Assembly (NCBI RefSeq): GCF_902167145.1
Contig: NC_050105.1
Span: 119,925,898 to 119,989,897 of the forward strand
Direction: 5' to 3'
DNA: 64,000 nt
Origin: Zea mays
Lineage: Eukaryota > Streptophyta > Magnoliopsida > Poales > Poaceae
How positions within the stretch are numbered: the stretch's first letter is position 1; every line of letters starts with the position of its first letter. Shown here in pieces: positions 21,370 through 32,307 of this stretch. The position numbers were made by a program, and so were the translations under genes. The notes beneath the pieces were generated by a model, which had not been told where the DNA came from, made no database searches, and was given only the letters and a program-made list of their open reading frames with translations.

Positions 21370-21442
21370 TGTCGGTGTTTTGGGTCCGACCGCGCACCCA
21401 GGGTTACCCCCAAGGTGCTTTTAGGAGTAGGACGGTGTTACC
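21370..21442 (+). repeat. R4: first 73 bases of a Gypsy LTR
   Basis: It begins TGTCGGTGTTTTGGGTCCG, which resembles the start of several grass Gypsy LTRs, preceded by GGTGT (candidate target duplication). R5 interrupts it after 73 bases. The rest should lie right of the window. Identification rests on recognition of the first bases only. Confidence 0.5.
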
Positions 21443-22673
21443 TGAAAGGGAAATAGGCTTACACCTTTTCCTAAATAGATTTTGGTGGTTGAATTGCCCA
21501 ACACAAATAATTGGACTAACTAGTTTGCTCTAGTCTATAAGTTTTATAGGTGCCAAAGGTTCACAATAGACCAATAAAAAGACCAAGAAAGGGTTCAAAC
21601 AAAGAGAGCTAAAAAAATCCCAAAGGCACCCTGGTCTGGCGCACCGGACTGTCCAGTGTGCCACCGGACAGTGTCCGGTGCACTAGGGAACTCGACGCTG
21701 AACTCCTCACCTTTGGGAAAATCAGAGGGCGCTTCGCTATAATTCACCGGACCGTCCGGTGAGGCACCAGACAGTGTCCGGTGGCACACCGGACTGTCCG
21801 GTGTGCCAGCGGAGGAACAGCTACTTCAAGCGCAACGGTCGACTGCAACGCATTTAATGCGCGCCTGCGCGCGCAGAGGTCAGAGCATGCGCAGTTGGCG
21901 CACCGGACAGTCTACAGGAGATGTCCGGTGCACCATCGGACAGTCTACAGGAGATGTCCGGTGCACCACCGGACAGCTCAAAGGCCCCACCAGTCAGAGC
22001 TCCAACGGTCGAACCCTAACGGCCAGGTGACGTGGCTGGCGCACCGGACTGTCCGGTGCGCCCGTCGACAGCAGCCTCCACCAAACGGCTAGTTTGGTGG
22101 TTGAGGCTATAAATACCCCAACCACCCCACATTCAATGGCATCCAAATTTCTACACTTCTACACCTTACAAGAGCTATAGCATTCATTACAAGACACACC
22201 AAAGAGATCAAATCCTCTCCCAACTCCACACAAAGCTTTAGTGATTAGAGAGAGTGATTTGTTGTGTTCATTTGAGCTCTTGCGCTTGGATTGCTTCTTT
22301 TCTTTCTCATTCTTCTTGTGATCAAACTCAATTGTAACCAAGGCAAGAGACACCAATTGTGTGGTGGTCCTTGCGGAGACTTTGTGTCCCGTGTGATTGA
22401 GAAGAGAAGCTCACTCGGTCTAAGTGACCGTTTGAGAGAGGGAAAGGGTTGAAAGAGACCCGGTCTTTGTGACCACCTCAACGGGGAGTAGGTTTGCAAG
22501 AACCGAACCTCAGTAAAACAAATCCGCGTGTCTCACTCCTTATTTGCTTGCGATTTGTTTTTCACCCTCTCTCTCGGACTCGCTTATATTTCTAACGCTA
22601 ACCCGGCTTGTAGTTGTGATTAACTTTGTAAATTTCATTTTCGCCCTATTCACCCCCCTCTAGGCGACTTTCA
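21443..22673 (+). repeat. R5 5' LTR (1231 bp)
   Basis: It starts TGAAAGGGAAATAGGC, ends GCGACTTTCA and adjoins the primer site. It contains CACCGGACTGTCCGGTG-type palindromes, two of them with a longer spacer near 21901-21963. TATAAATA lies at 22108-22115. It is a different subfamily from the R2/R7/R9 LTR, though the palindromes are shared. My guess is Opie for this one and Ji for the others, unverified. Confidence 0.9.
22108..22115 (+). promoter_or_regulatory. R5 LTR TATA box
   Basis: TATAAATA, followed by ACCCCAACCACC, about 560 bp before the LTR end. It is positioned like the TATA boxes of the other Sirevirus-type LTRs in the window. Confidence 0.7.
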
Positions 22674-22675
22674 AT

Positions 22676-22687
22676 TGGTATCAGAGC
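22676..22687 (+). other. R5 primer binding site (initiator tRNA-Met)
   Basis: TGGTATCAGAGC begins two bases after the LTR. Confidence 0.9.
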
Positions 22688-22721
22688 CTGGTGCTTCATT
22701 AGAGCCTAACCGCTCGAAGTG

Positions 22722-25108
22722 ATGTCGGGAGATCACGCAAAGAAGGAGATGGAGACCGGCGACAAGCCCACTACAAGCCACGGGAAGGCTTCATCGGAAG
22801 AGTCCCGCAACAAGGGGAAGGGGAAGGAGAAGAAATCCTCTTCCCACAAGTCGCATCGGAGTGGCGACAAGAAAAAGAAGATGAGGAAGGTGGTCTACTA
22901 CGAGACTGATTCTTCATCGCCTTCCACCTCCGGCTCCGACGCGCCGTTCATTACTTCTAAGCGCCATGAGCGCAAGAAGTATAGTAAGATCCCCTACGCT
23001 ACCCCCGTATTTCAAAGCGTACTCCTTTACTCTCTGTTCCATTAGGCAAACCACCGGTTTTTGACGGTGAAGATTATAATATGTGGAGTGACAAAATGAG
23101 GCATCATCTAACCTCACTCCACACAAGCATTTGGAATGTTGTTGAGTTTGGTGTACAGGTACCATCCGTAGGGGATGAAGACTACAACTCCGACGAAGTG
23201 GCCCAAATCCACCACTTTAACTCCCAAGCCACCACTATACTCCTCGCCTCTCTAAGTCGAGAGGAATATAATAAGGTGCAAGGGTTAAAGAGTGCGAAGG
23301 AAATTTGGGACGTACTCAAGACCGCGCACGAAGGAGACGAGGTGACCAAAATCACCAAGCGGGAGACGATCGAGGGGGAGCTCGGTCGGTTCCGACTCAA
23401 CCAAGGCGAGGACCCTCAAGCCATGTACAATTGCTTGAAGACCTTGGTGAACCAAGTGCGAAACCTCGAGAGGACCAAATGGGATGACCATGAGATGGTC
23501 AAGGTTATTCTAAGATCCCTCATTTTCTTAACCCTACGCAAGTTCAATTAATTCGAGGAAATCCTAGATATACACAAATGTCTCCCGAGGAAGTAATAGG
23601 TAATTTTGTGAGCTTTGAGTTGATGATCAAAGGCTCAAAGAAAATTATCGAGCTAAGATGGCCCCTCCACGTCCAAAGCACAACCGGTCGCATTCAAGGC
23701 AACGGAGGAGAAAAAGGAGGAGTCTACATCAAGTAGACAACCCATCGACGCCTCCAAGCTCGACAACGAGGAAATGACGCTCATCATCAAGAGTTTCCGC
23801 CAAATCCTCAAGCAAAGGAGGGGGAAGGATTACAAGCCCCGCTCCAAGAAGGTTTGCTACAAGTGTGGTAAGCCTGGTCACTTTATTGCCAAATGTCCTA
23901 TTTCTAGTGACAGTGACAGGGGCGACGACAAGAAAGGGAGAAGAAAGGAAAAGAAGAGGTACCACAAGAAGAAGGGCGGCGATGCTCATGTGTGCCGTGA
24001 GTGGGACTCCGACGAGAGCTCCACCGACTCCTCCTCCGACGAGGACGCCGCCAACATCGCCGTCACCAAGGGCCTTCTCTTCCCCAACGTCGGCCACAAA
24101 TGCCTCATGGCAAAGGACGGCAAAAGAAAGAAGGTTAAATCTAAATCCTCCACTAAATATGCATCCTCTAGTGATGAAGATAATTCTAGTAATGAGGAGG
24201 ATAATTTGCTTACTCTTTTTGCCAACCTTAACATGGAACAAAAAGAAAAATTAAATGAATTGATTAGCACCATTCATGATAAGGATGAACTCTTGGATAG
24301 CCAAGAGGACTTCCTAATTAAGGAAAATAAGAAACATGTTAAGGTTAAGAATGCTTATGCTCTAAAAAGGGAAAAATGTGAAAAATTATCTAGTGAGCTA
24401 AGCACTTGTCATGATGTTATTGCCAACCTTAGAAATGAAAATGCTAGATTAATTGCTAAGGTTGATTCAAATGTTTGTGATGATTCAAATGTCAATCTTA
24501 GAAATGATCATGATATTTCTATTGCTAAGATTGAAAAATTGAATGCCTCTCTTGCTAGCCTTAGATGTGAAAATGAAAAATTGATTGCTAAGGCTAAAGA
24601 ATTAGATGTTTGCAATGCTTACATTTCCGATCTTAGAAGTGAAAATGATATTTTGCATGCTAAGATTGTTGAACTAAATACTTGCAAACCCTCTACATCT
24701 ACCATTGAGTATGTTTCTATTTGCACTAGATGTAGAGATGTTGACATTGATGCTATTCATGATCATATGGCCTTAATTAAACAACAAAATGATCATATAC
24801 CAAAATTAGATGCTAAAATTGCCGAGCATGAACTTGAAAATGAAAAATTTAAATTTGCTCGTAGTATGCTTTATAGTGGGAGATGCCCTAGCATCAAGGA
24901 TGGCATTGGCTTCCAAAAGGGAGACAATGTCAAACTTAATGCCCCTCCTAAGAAATTGTCTAACTTTGTTAAGGGCAAGGCTCCCATGCCTCAGGATAAC
25001 GAGAGTTACATTTTATACCCTGCCGGTTATCCCGAGCACAAAATTAGGAGAATTCACTCTAGGAAGTCTCACTCTGGCCCTAATCATGATTTTATGTATA
25101 AGGGTGAG
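22722..25108 (+). pseudogene. gag: R5 Gag, N-terminal and central part
   Basis: The ATG at 22722 (MSGDHAKKEME) opens a Lys/Ser-rich start. One-base losses near 22992 and 23530 and an indel near 23657 break the Copia Gag core (GKPPVFDGEDYNMWSDKM, then LLASLSREEYNKVQGL). From about 23660 the frame is open through a CYKCGKPGHFIAKC zinc knuckle (23855-23896), an acidic region, a long coiled-coil-like segment and a second Cys motif (ICTRCRDVDIDA, near 24717) up to R6. R6 was inserted after YKGE (codon end 25108) and Gag resumes at 46687. The design equals the Gags of R2, R7 and R9. Confidence 0.88.
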
Positions 25109-26763
25109 TGTAAGTGCAATCAACCCCAAGTGAGGGTTTTGGTGATTTAATGACAAAACAAATAAGGGTACTAACAGTTTTTGTTCTCAATGTATGATTC
25201 GAAAGAAACAGGAACTTAAGGAAGCACCAAGGACTTCATGCAACGGACGTATAAAATTTTATGTAAAATCTTGTGTTGCATGATGTAATTCTTCCTTATT
25301 CTTTTCCGCACAGGTATAGGTGTTTGCTATAGCTCAAGTCCCCAAATTCAAAAGCTATTTTTGAAAACCAAAATTCACTTTAACATTATTTGGTTGACCA
25401 TGGTTAGGGTTGAGAAACCTAGAGTGTTCTTGCTGAAAAGCAGCTGAACTTCTTCAACTGCAGCTGAGCTTTCCAGCTGAACTTAACTTCAGCTGTGTTG
25501 AGCTTCTTCAGCTGCAGCTGAGCTGGACTTCAGCTGAGTTGAGCTGAACTTCAACTTTAGCTGTGGACCACTTTGACCATACACCAGCTGAGCTTGCCCC
25601 CGGGCAGCTGAGCTAGGGTTTTCTCTCCAAAACTCTCTGGTCTAGACCAGCTAAACTGGTCCTGGGGGGCAGCTCAACTGGTCTCTGTCCCCTCTGACTT
25701 CTGATCTGCAGTCTGCCAGTCAGACTGGCAGTCAGGTCAACGGGGTTGTCAGGGGGCGATTCAACTGGTCCTGTCCTGTCTGACCCGCCTGCAGGTCAGT
25801 CTGCTAGTCAGTCTAGCAGTCAGACTGGCAGACAGTCTGCTGACCTGTCAGGGGGTGGTTCAACCGCCCTAGGGGACGACTCAACCGGTTTTCTGCGAGG
25901 TTTCTGGTCAAACGGCTAGTTTTTGAGCCGTGACTATAAATAGAACCCTCTCTCTCCCTTCTTCAATGCGGCTGGACACTCACACATTTATTGCTCACCT
26001 AACTTGAGACAAAGCACTCATCTCTCCCATCTCTCTCACACTTAAATCTTCCTCAAGATTCAACCTTGTTGGAGGAGCTCTTGGGTGTGAGGTTTGTGCT
26101 TGTGCTCACGATTTGGCTTTCCTCTCCCATCTCTTTTTATAAAGACTTGAGCTTGTGCAAACCTCTCTTGTGCTTTCTTGGTGTTCTTGAAACCTTAGGT
26201 TTCAAGATCTTTTGAGATTGCTTGGGAGTCTCCAAATTTGTGGATGACCCCAAGAAGTTTGTATCACCCGCTCTTTGAGCTGAGATAAGAAGAGATTGCC
26301 TTGACCTTTGTGGTCGGCTTTTGGAGGATTAGGGTTGAAAAAGACCCAGCCCTTTGTGGGCTCCTCAACGGGGAGTAGGACACCTTTGTGGTGTGGCCGA
26401 ACCTCGGATTAAATCTTGTGTCTTGTGTTCTTGCTTGTATTTAACTTAAGATATCTTTACTTGAAAGATTGACATAAAGATTTTTCCGTAGAGTTTATCT
26501 AGAAGTGAAATAGCCTTTACATATTCATCTTTTCATTCTAACTTAGCTATACCTTACTTCTCACAAGAACTCGTGAAATACTTTTTTGAGTAGATTTTAG
26601 TCTAAAAGTTTATAAAACAGTTGGATTGGTTCAGAGTGGTTCAACTTGCGCACGTAGCTGTTGAACCGGCCTGCACCAGTCGAACTGTGTATTTAACAAT
26701 CTTTCGAAATTTGTTGTGAAAATTTTCAGATTAGCCTATTCACCCCCCTCTAGGCTACTTTCA
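25109..26763 (+). repeat. R6 5' LTR (1655 bp)
   Basis: It starts TGTAAGTGC and ends CTACTTTCA. U3 is packed with CAGCTG-centred motifs (about 25435-25615). CTGCCAGTC/GACTGGCAG inverted repeats follow (25713-25731 and near 25800-25845), along with GGTTCAACCGG-like motifs. TATAAATA lies at 25935-25942. Confidence 0.93.
25935..25942 (+). promoter_or_regulatory. R6 LTR TATA box
   Basis: TATAAATA is followed by a pyrimidine-rich CTCTCTCTCCCTTC. The 3' LTR copy is at 45853-45860. Confidence 0.75.
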
Positions 26764-26765
26764 AT

Positions 26766-26777
26766 TGGTATCAAAGC
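26766..26777 (+). other. R6 primer binding site (tRNA-Met type)
   Basis: TGGTATCAAAGC, two bases after the LTR. It carries the A variant also seen in R3. Confidence 0.85.
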
Positions 26778-26818
26778 TTCGTACCTCGTTTTACGCTTAA
26801 CCGCGTGAGGAAACGATC

Positions 26819-29311
26819 ATGTCTACTTAACGGGACCATGTGGATCCTCTCCTCGAGGAAATCCCCATCACATCTTCCGGTGAGGAAGTGGACCCCAAAG
26901 TCCTTGACCTCGCCATGAAGATTGCTGAGAAGATGTTCCTCAAAATGAAAGAGGAAGATGCTAAGAAAAAGGCCGAAGAAGAAGAATCAAGAAGAAAGGC
27001 CGAAGAAGATAAAGGTAAAGGAAAATTTGATTACAATGACGATCTAGTGGATCTTTTGGTGTCGAAGGTGTTGAGCAAGGTAAGTCTCAACACCGAAGGA
27101 TCATCTACCAAAAGCAAAGGTAACGAATTTAGTAAAGTTCAATTTGATTACTCTAGAAATTTTATTCCCAACTTCTCTTTCGCCCCATTTGGAAAGTTAC
27201 CAACTCTTAGTGAGTTGAACTATGACGAGTGGGCCGACAAGATGAAGTCGCATTTAATCGGTGTGCATCCTAGTCTTTGGGAGATTGTTAATGTAGGTAT
27301 GTATAAGCCCGCCCAAGGAGAAGAGATGACTCCAGAAATGATGCAAGAGGTTCATTGCAATGCTCAAGCAGTGAGCATAATTAAAGGAAGTCTTTGTCCG
27401 GAAGAATACCGGAAAGTTCAAGGAAGAGAAGATGCCCGTGACATTTGGAATATTCTTAAAATGTCACATGAAGGAGATCCCAAAGCTAAGAGACATAGAG
27501 TTGAAGCTTTAGAGAGTGAGCTTGCAAGATATGATTGGACAAAGGGTGAGTCGCTTCAATCACTCTTTGATCGGTTGATGGTGTTAGTAAACAAAATAAG
27601 AGTGCTTGGAAGTGAAGATTGGAGTGACTCCAAGGTCACAAGATTATTCATGAGAGCATATAAAGAAAAGGATAAGAGTCTAGCAAGGATGATAAGGGAT
27701 CGTGATGACTATGAGGATATGACGCCTCATCAATTATTTGCAAAGATTCAACAACACGAGTCCGAAGAAGCCCCTATCAAGACAAGAGACTCTCATGCCT
27801 TGATCACTAATGAACAAGACACCCCCAAGAAGAACAAAGACCACAAAGCAAAGAAAGTGGTCGAGACATCAAGTGATGAAGATAGCTCAAGTGATGAAGA
27901 CACAACTATGTTCATCAAAACATTCAAGAAATTTGTAAGGAAAAATGACAAGTTCCAAAGGAAAGGAAAGAAGAGGGCATGCTATGAATGTGGCCAAACC
28001 GGTCATTTCATAGCGGATTGTCCTAACAAGAAGGAACAAGAAGCCAAGAAGGAATACAAGAAGGACAAGTTCAAAAAGGGAGGCAAGACCAAGGGATACT
28101 TCAAGAAGAAGAAATACGGTCAAGCCCATATTGGTGAAGAATGGAACTCCGATGAAGAGAGTTCTAGCTCCGAGGAAGAGGAAGTGGTGGCAAACGTGGC
28201 CATCCAATCTACGTCAAGCTCGCAACTCTTCACCAACCTACAAGACGACTCCTACACCCCAACTTGCCTCATGGCAAAAGGAGATAAGGTAACCTTATTT
28301 AGTAATGATTTTCCAAATGATGATGAACAAATTGCCATGAAAAATAAAATGATTAAAGAATTTGGCTTGAATGGATACAATGTTATCACCAAATTAATGG
28401 AGAAGCTAGATAAAAGAAAAGCAACTCTTGATGCTCAAGAAGACTTGCTTATCCTTGAAAAGGAAAGAAACCTAGAGCTTCAAGAATTGCTACACAATAA
28501 AGATGAAATGCTAGATGTCTTGACTAAGGAAGTATCTTTAGTCAAGATAACTATAGAGAATAAAGAAAAAGAAGTAATTAATATGAAAACCTCTATAGCT
28601 AATCTTGCAAATGAAAAGAATGCACTTGAATCAAGCATGTTAAGCTTGAATGTTCAAAATCAAGAACTTCAAGTGCAACTTGAAAATTGCAAGAACATCA
28701 ATGCCTCATCTTTAGTGATTGAATCTAAGTCTAGCTCCTTAAATGATATTTTTTGCAAACATTGTGCCAAATATCATGCTTCTTGTTGTCTAACTAACCA
28801 TGCAAGGAAGAATAGCCCACAGGTGAAGGTCAAAGGAATATTGAAAAGATGCTCTAGCAATGATGGGTTAAAGAAAGTTGAACCCAAGTACAAGTCCCTA
28901 AAGCCCAACAATGGAAGAAGGGGGCTTGGGTTCAACTCATCCAAGGAAAACCCTAGCACAGTGCATAAGGGGTGGAGATCCCCCAAGTTCATAGAGGGAA
29001 CCACCCTATATGACGCATTGGGGAGGATTCACTCCTCAAATGACAAGTCACCTCAAGTAAAGGTAAACTTGAGTTCCACAAAGAGTAAGATGAAGGAAGT
29101 GGGATCCACAAGTGGACAACAATTTAATGCTCCCATTTCTCACTCTTATCTTTGTGGTTATATGTTGACTTGGGATTTAGGGAAATTGGTTGTCAAATAT
29201 GTGGGTGTCTACACTAAAAGAAAAGTCATGAAAAGAAGTGTGTGGGTACCCAAGGCTATAACTAACACTGTAGGACCCAATTCAATTTGGGTACCTAAAA
29301 GCATAGCCTAA
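26819..29311 (+). CDS. gag: R6 Gag (stop at codon 4)
   Basis: The likely native ATG at 26819 is followed by a TAA at 26828-26830. After it the frame is open for over 820 codons (from GTG 26840, DPLLEEIPITSSG). A Lys/Glu-rich helix comes first. The Copia Gag core follows (FGKLPTLSELNYDEWADKM, SLWEIVNVGM, CPEEYRKVQG), then a CYECGQTGHFIADC zinc knuckle (27980-28021). Next are a basic stretch, an acidic Ser region, a long coiled coil, a second Cys motif (FCKHCAKYHASCC) and two WVPK motifs at the end. It is diverged from the R5/R7/R9 Gags but has the same plan. The early stop would block normal initiation. Confidence 0.9.
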
Positions 29312-29318
29312 ACTTGTT

Positions 29319-31000
29319 TTGCAGGTCTACTCCTCTGGTGGGTCAAGTTGGGTGCTTGACAGTGGATGTACAAATCACATGACCGGGGAGGAAGACATGT
29401 TTCAGTCATTGCAACTAACTCAAGAAGCACAAGAAATTGTGTTTGGAGATAGTGGCAAGAGTAAGGTGATTGGTATTGGTAAAATTCCTATCTCTGACCA
29501 ACAATCACTTTCAAATGTTTTATTGGTAGATTCTTTAAGCTACAATTTGTTGTCTGTTTCACAACTTTGTGGAATGGGTTATAATTGTTTATTTTCTGAT
29601 GTGGATGTGAAGATCCTTAAAAGGGAGGACTCCTTAGTTGCCTTTATGGGTCGCTTGAAGGGCAAGCTTTATCTTGTTGATTTCACAACAAGTAAAGTGA
29701 CGTCTGAGACTTGTTTTAGTGGCAAAGACCGACAAGGGTTGGCTTTGGCATCGCCGGCTAGCCCATGTCGTTATGAGGAATTTGGCCAAACTTCAAAAGG
29801 ATAATCACATCATTGGACTAACAAATGTTGTATTTGAGAAAGATAGGGTTTGTGGCGCATGCCAAGCAGGAAAGCAACATGGAGTCCCACATCTATCAAA
29901 GAATGTGGTCACAATAAAGAGGCCATTGGAGCTTCTCCACATGGACCTCTTCGGACCTGTGGCTTACATTAGCATTGGTGGTAGTAAGTATGGTTTAGTC
30001 ATTGTTGATGATTTTTCTCGATTCACCTAGGTTTTCTTTTTGAGTGATAAAGGTGAAACTCAAGAAATATTGAAGAAATTCATGAGAAGAGCTCAAAATG
30101 AGTTTGAGCTCAAAATCAAGAAAGTGAGAAGTGATAATGGGACGGAATTCAAGAACACAGGTGTCGAAGAATTTTTAGGCGAAGAAGGAATCAAACATGA
30201 GTTCTCGGTTCCTTACACTCCACAACAAAATGGTGTTGTGGAAAGAAAGAACCGAACTTTAGTTGAAGCAGCTAGAACCATGTTGGATGAGTACAAGACA
30301 CCTGACAACTTTTGGGCAGAGGCGGTCAACACCGTCTGTCATGCAATCAACCGTCTCTATCTTCACAAGATCTACAAAAAGACTGCTTATGAGCTTCTCA
30401 CTGGTAACAAACCTGAAGTTGATTATTTTAGAGTATTTGGTTGTAAGTGTTTTATTCTTAACAAGAAAGTCAAGAGCTCAAAGTTTGCTCCTAGAGTGGA
30501 CGAGGGTTTCTTGCTTGGTTATGCATCAAATGCGCATGGATATCGCGTTTTCAACAATACCACCGGTCTCGTTGAAATAGCGATAGACGTGACATTTGAT
30601 GAGTCTAATGGCTCGCAAGGGCATGTTTCTAATGGCACTGCAGGAAATGAAGAACTACCTTGTGAGGCAATAAAGAAACTTGCAATAGGTGAAGTGAGAC
30701 CTCAAGAAAAGGATGATAAGGAAGGAACTTTGTGGATGACCAATGAGGTTGTTGATGTGGGTGCAAAGGTGGTGGGTGACAAATCCTCCACCCAAGCAAA
30801 CCCATCAACCTCAAGTCATCCAAGTCTTGAAGAAAATCATCAATTCCAAAGGATGCCAACTGTGGTAGAAGATGAACACGAAAGTGTTAATGGTGAAGTG
30901 CCTCTTGATCAAGTGAATGATGAGGAGGAGCAAATACAAAGACAACCATCAGTGCCTCATCCTAGAGTCCATCATACCATTCAAAGGAACCATCCGGTGG
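29319..31000 (+). pseudogene. pol: R6 Pol, first part: protease and integrase
   Basis: It starts in the +1 frame relative to Gag after a conserved TTGCAGGT junction. Protease: [13 protein letters not shown] (near 29350). A one-base insertion near 29713-29720 shifts the frame. The integrase zinc finger follows (HRRLAHV...CGACQAGK), then the core ([13 protein letters not shown] at 30028-30030 in place of a conserved Trp, [24 protein letters not shown]). The acidic linker leads to AIQ/TIQRNHPV, where R7 inserted. The TGG-to-TAG change is a G-to-A, equal to C-to-T at CAG on the other strand. Confidence 0.88.
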
Positions 31001-32258
31001 TGAAAGGGAAATGTGCCCTTGGGCCATTTCTAAGTATTTTGGTGATTGAGTGTCAACACAAGTGCTTAAATGTGAATCAATGCCCATGGATGAACAAAGT
31101 GCAAATCTAGAGCAAAGGTATGTTTCTAAGTCTTAGTACATTGGTTTTGTGTACTAATATACTTGTCTAAGTATCAGAAACAGGAAGAAGAGAAAAAGAG
31201 AAAAGTTGGCTGTGTACAGCCAAGAGGCTGTTTTGGTCTGGGGCACCGGACTGTCCGGTGGTGCACCGGACAGTGTCCGGTGCGCCAGGCTGCCTCGGGC
31301 GAACTGGCCGCTCTCGGGAGTTGACTGGCGACGTACAGCTAAAATTCACCGGACTGTCCGGTGTGCACCGGACTGTCCGGTGAGCCAACGGTCGGCCGGG
31401 CCAACGGTCGGCCGCGCGATCTGCGCGAGACACGTGGCCGAGCCAACGGTCGGAAGGGGGCACCGGACTGTCCGGTGTGCACCGGACATGTCCGGTGCGC
31501 CAACGGCTCCCGCATCTGCAACGGTCAACTGCGCTGTTTAAGGAAGGAAATCGGGCACCGGACAGTGTCCGGTGTGCACCGGACTGTCCGGTGCGCCCGA
31601 CGACAGAAGGCAAGGATGGCCTTCTGGATTTGTTCTCAACGGCTCCTAGCTGCCTTGGGGCTATAAAAGGGACCCCTAGGCGCATGGAGGAGGACACCAA
31701 GCATTTCTACAACATTCCTAAGCACCAAGACATTGATCTCACGCATTCGTTTCATTGTGATAGCATCTAGAGCTCTTGTTGAGTTGCGAACTCTTTGAGT
31801 TGTGTTGCGAGCTCTTGTTGCGACTTGTGTGCGTGTTGTTGCTCCGATCTTTTGAAGTCTTGTGTGCGTTGCTCATTTCCCCTTTGCTCTGTGTTCTTTG
31901 TGAACTTCAATTGTAAGGGCGAGAGGCTCCAAGTTGTGGAGATTCCTCGCAAACGGGATTGAGAAAAAGCAAGCAAAACACCATGGTATTCAAGTGGGTC
32001 TTTGGACCGCTTGAGAGGGGTTGATTGCAACCCTCGTCTGTTGGGACGCCACAACGTGGAGTAGGCAAGCGTTGGTCTTGGCCGAACCACGGGATAAACC
32101 ACTGTGTCATCTCTGTGATTGATCTCTTGTGGTATTGTGTTTTGTTGAGACTCCTTTCTAGCCACTTGGCATTAATTGTGCTAACACTTAACAAGTTTTG
32201 TGGCTATAAGCTTAAGTTTTACAGGATCACCTATTCACCCCCCCTCTAGGTGCCCTCA
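31001..32258 (+). repeat. R7 5' LTR (1258 bp)
   Basis: It starts TGAAAGGGAAATGTGCCC and ends GTGCCCTCA. Eight CACCGGAC/GTCCGGTG palindromes (spacer 1-3 bases) lie between 31243 and 31595. TATAAAAGG is at 31662. Confidence 0.95.
31662..31670 (+). promoter_or_regulatory. R7 LTR TATA box
   Basis: TATAAAAGG follows the palindrome array by about 65 bases. The 3' LTR copy starts at 39406. Confidence 0.75.
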
Positions 32259-32260
32259 AT

Positions 32261-32272
32261 TGGTATCAGAGC
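32261..32272 (+). other. R7 primer binding site (initiator tRNA-Met)
   Basis: TGGTATCAGAGC, two bases after the LTR. Confidence 0.92.
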
Positions 32273-32307
32273 CGTTCTCTTCAAGAAGGGACTAATCGCC
32301 CGAAGAG

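Noticed and set aside
31243..31600. CRISPR-like array of regularly repeated palindromes
   Set aside because: The units are LTR U3 palindromes with irregular spacing and no unique equal-length spacers, in a plant genome.
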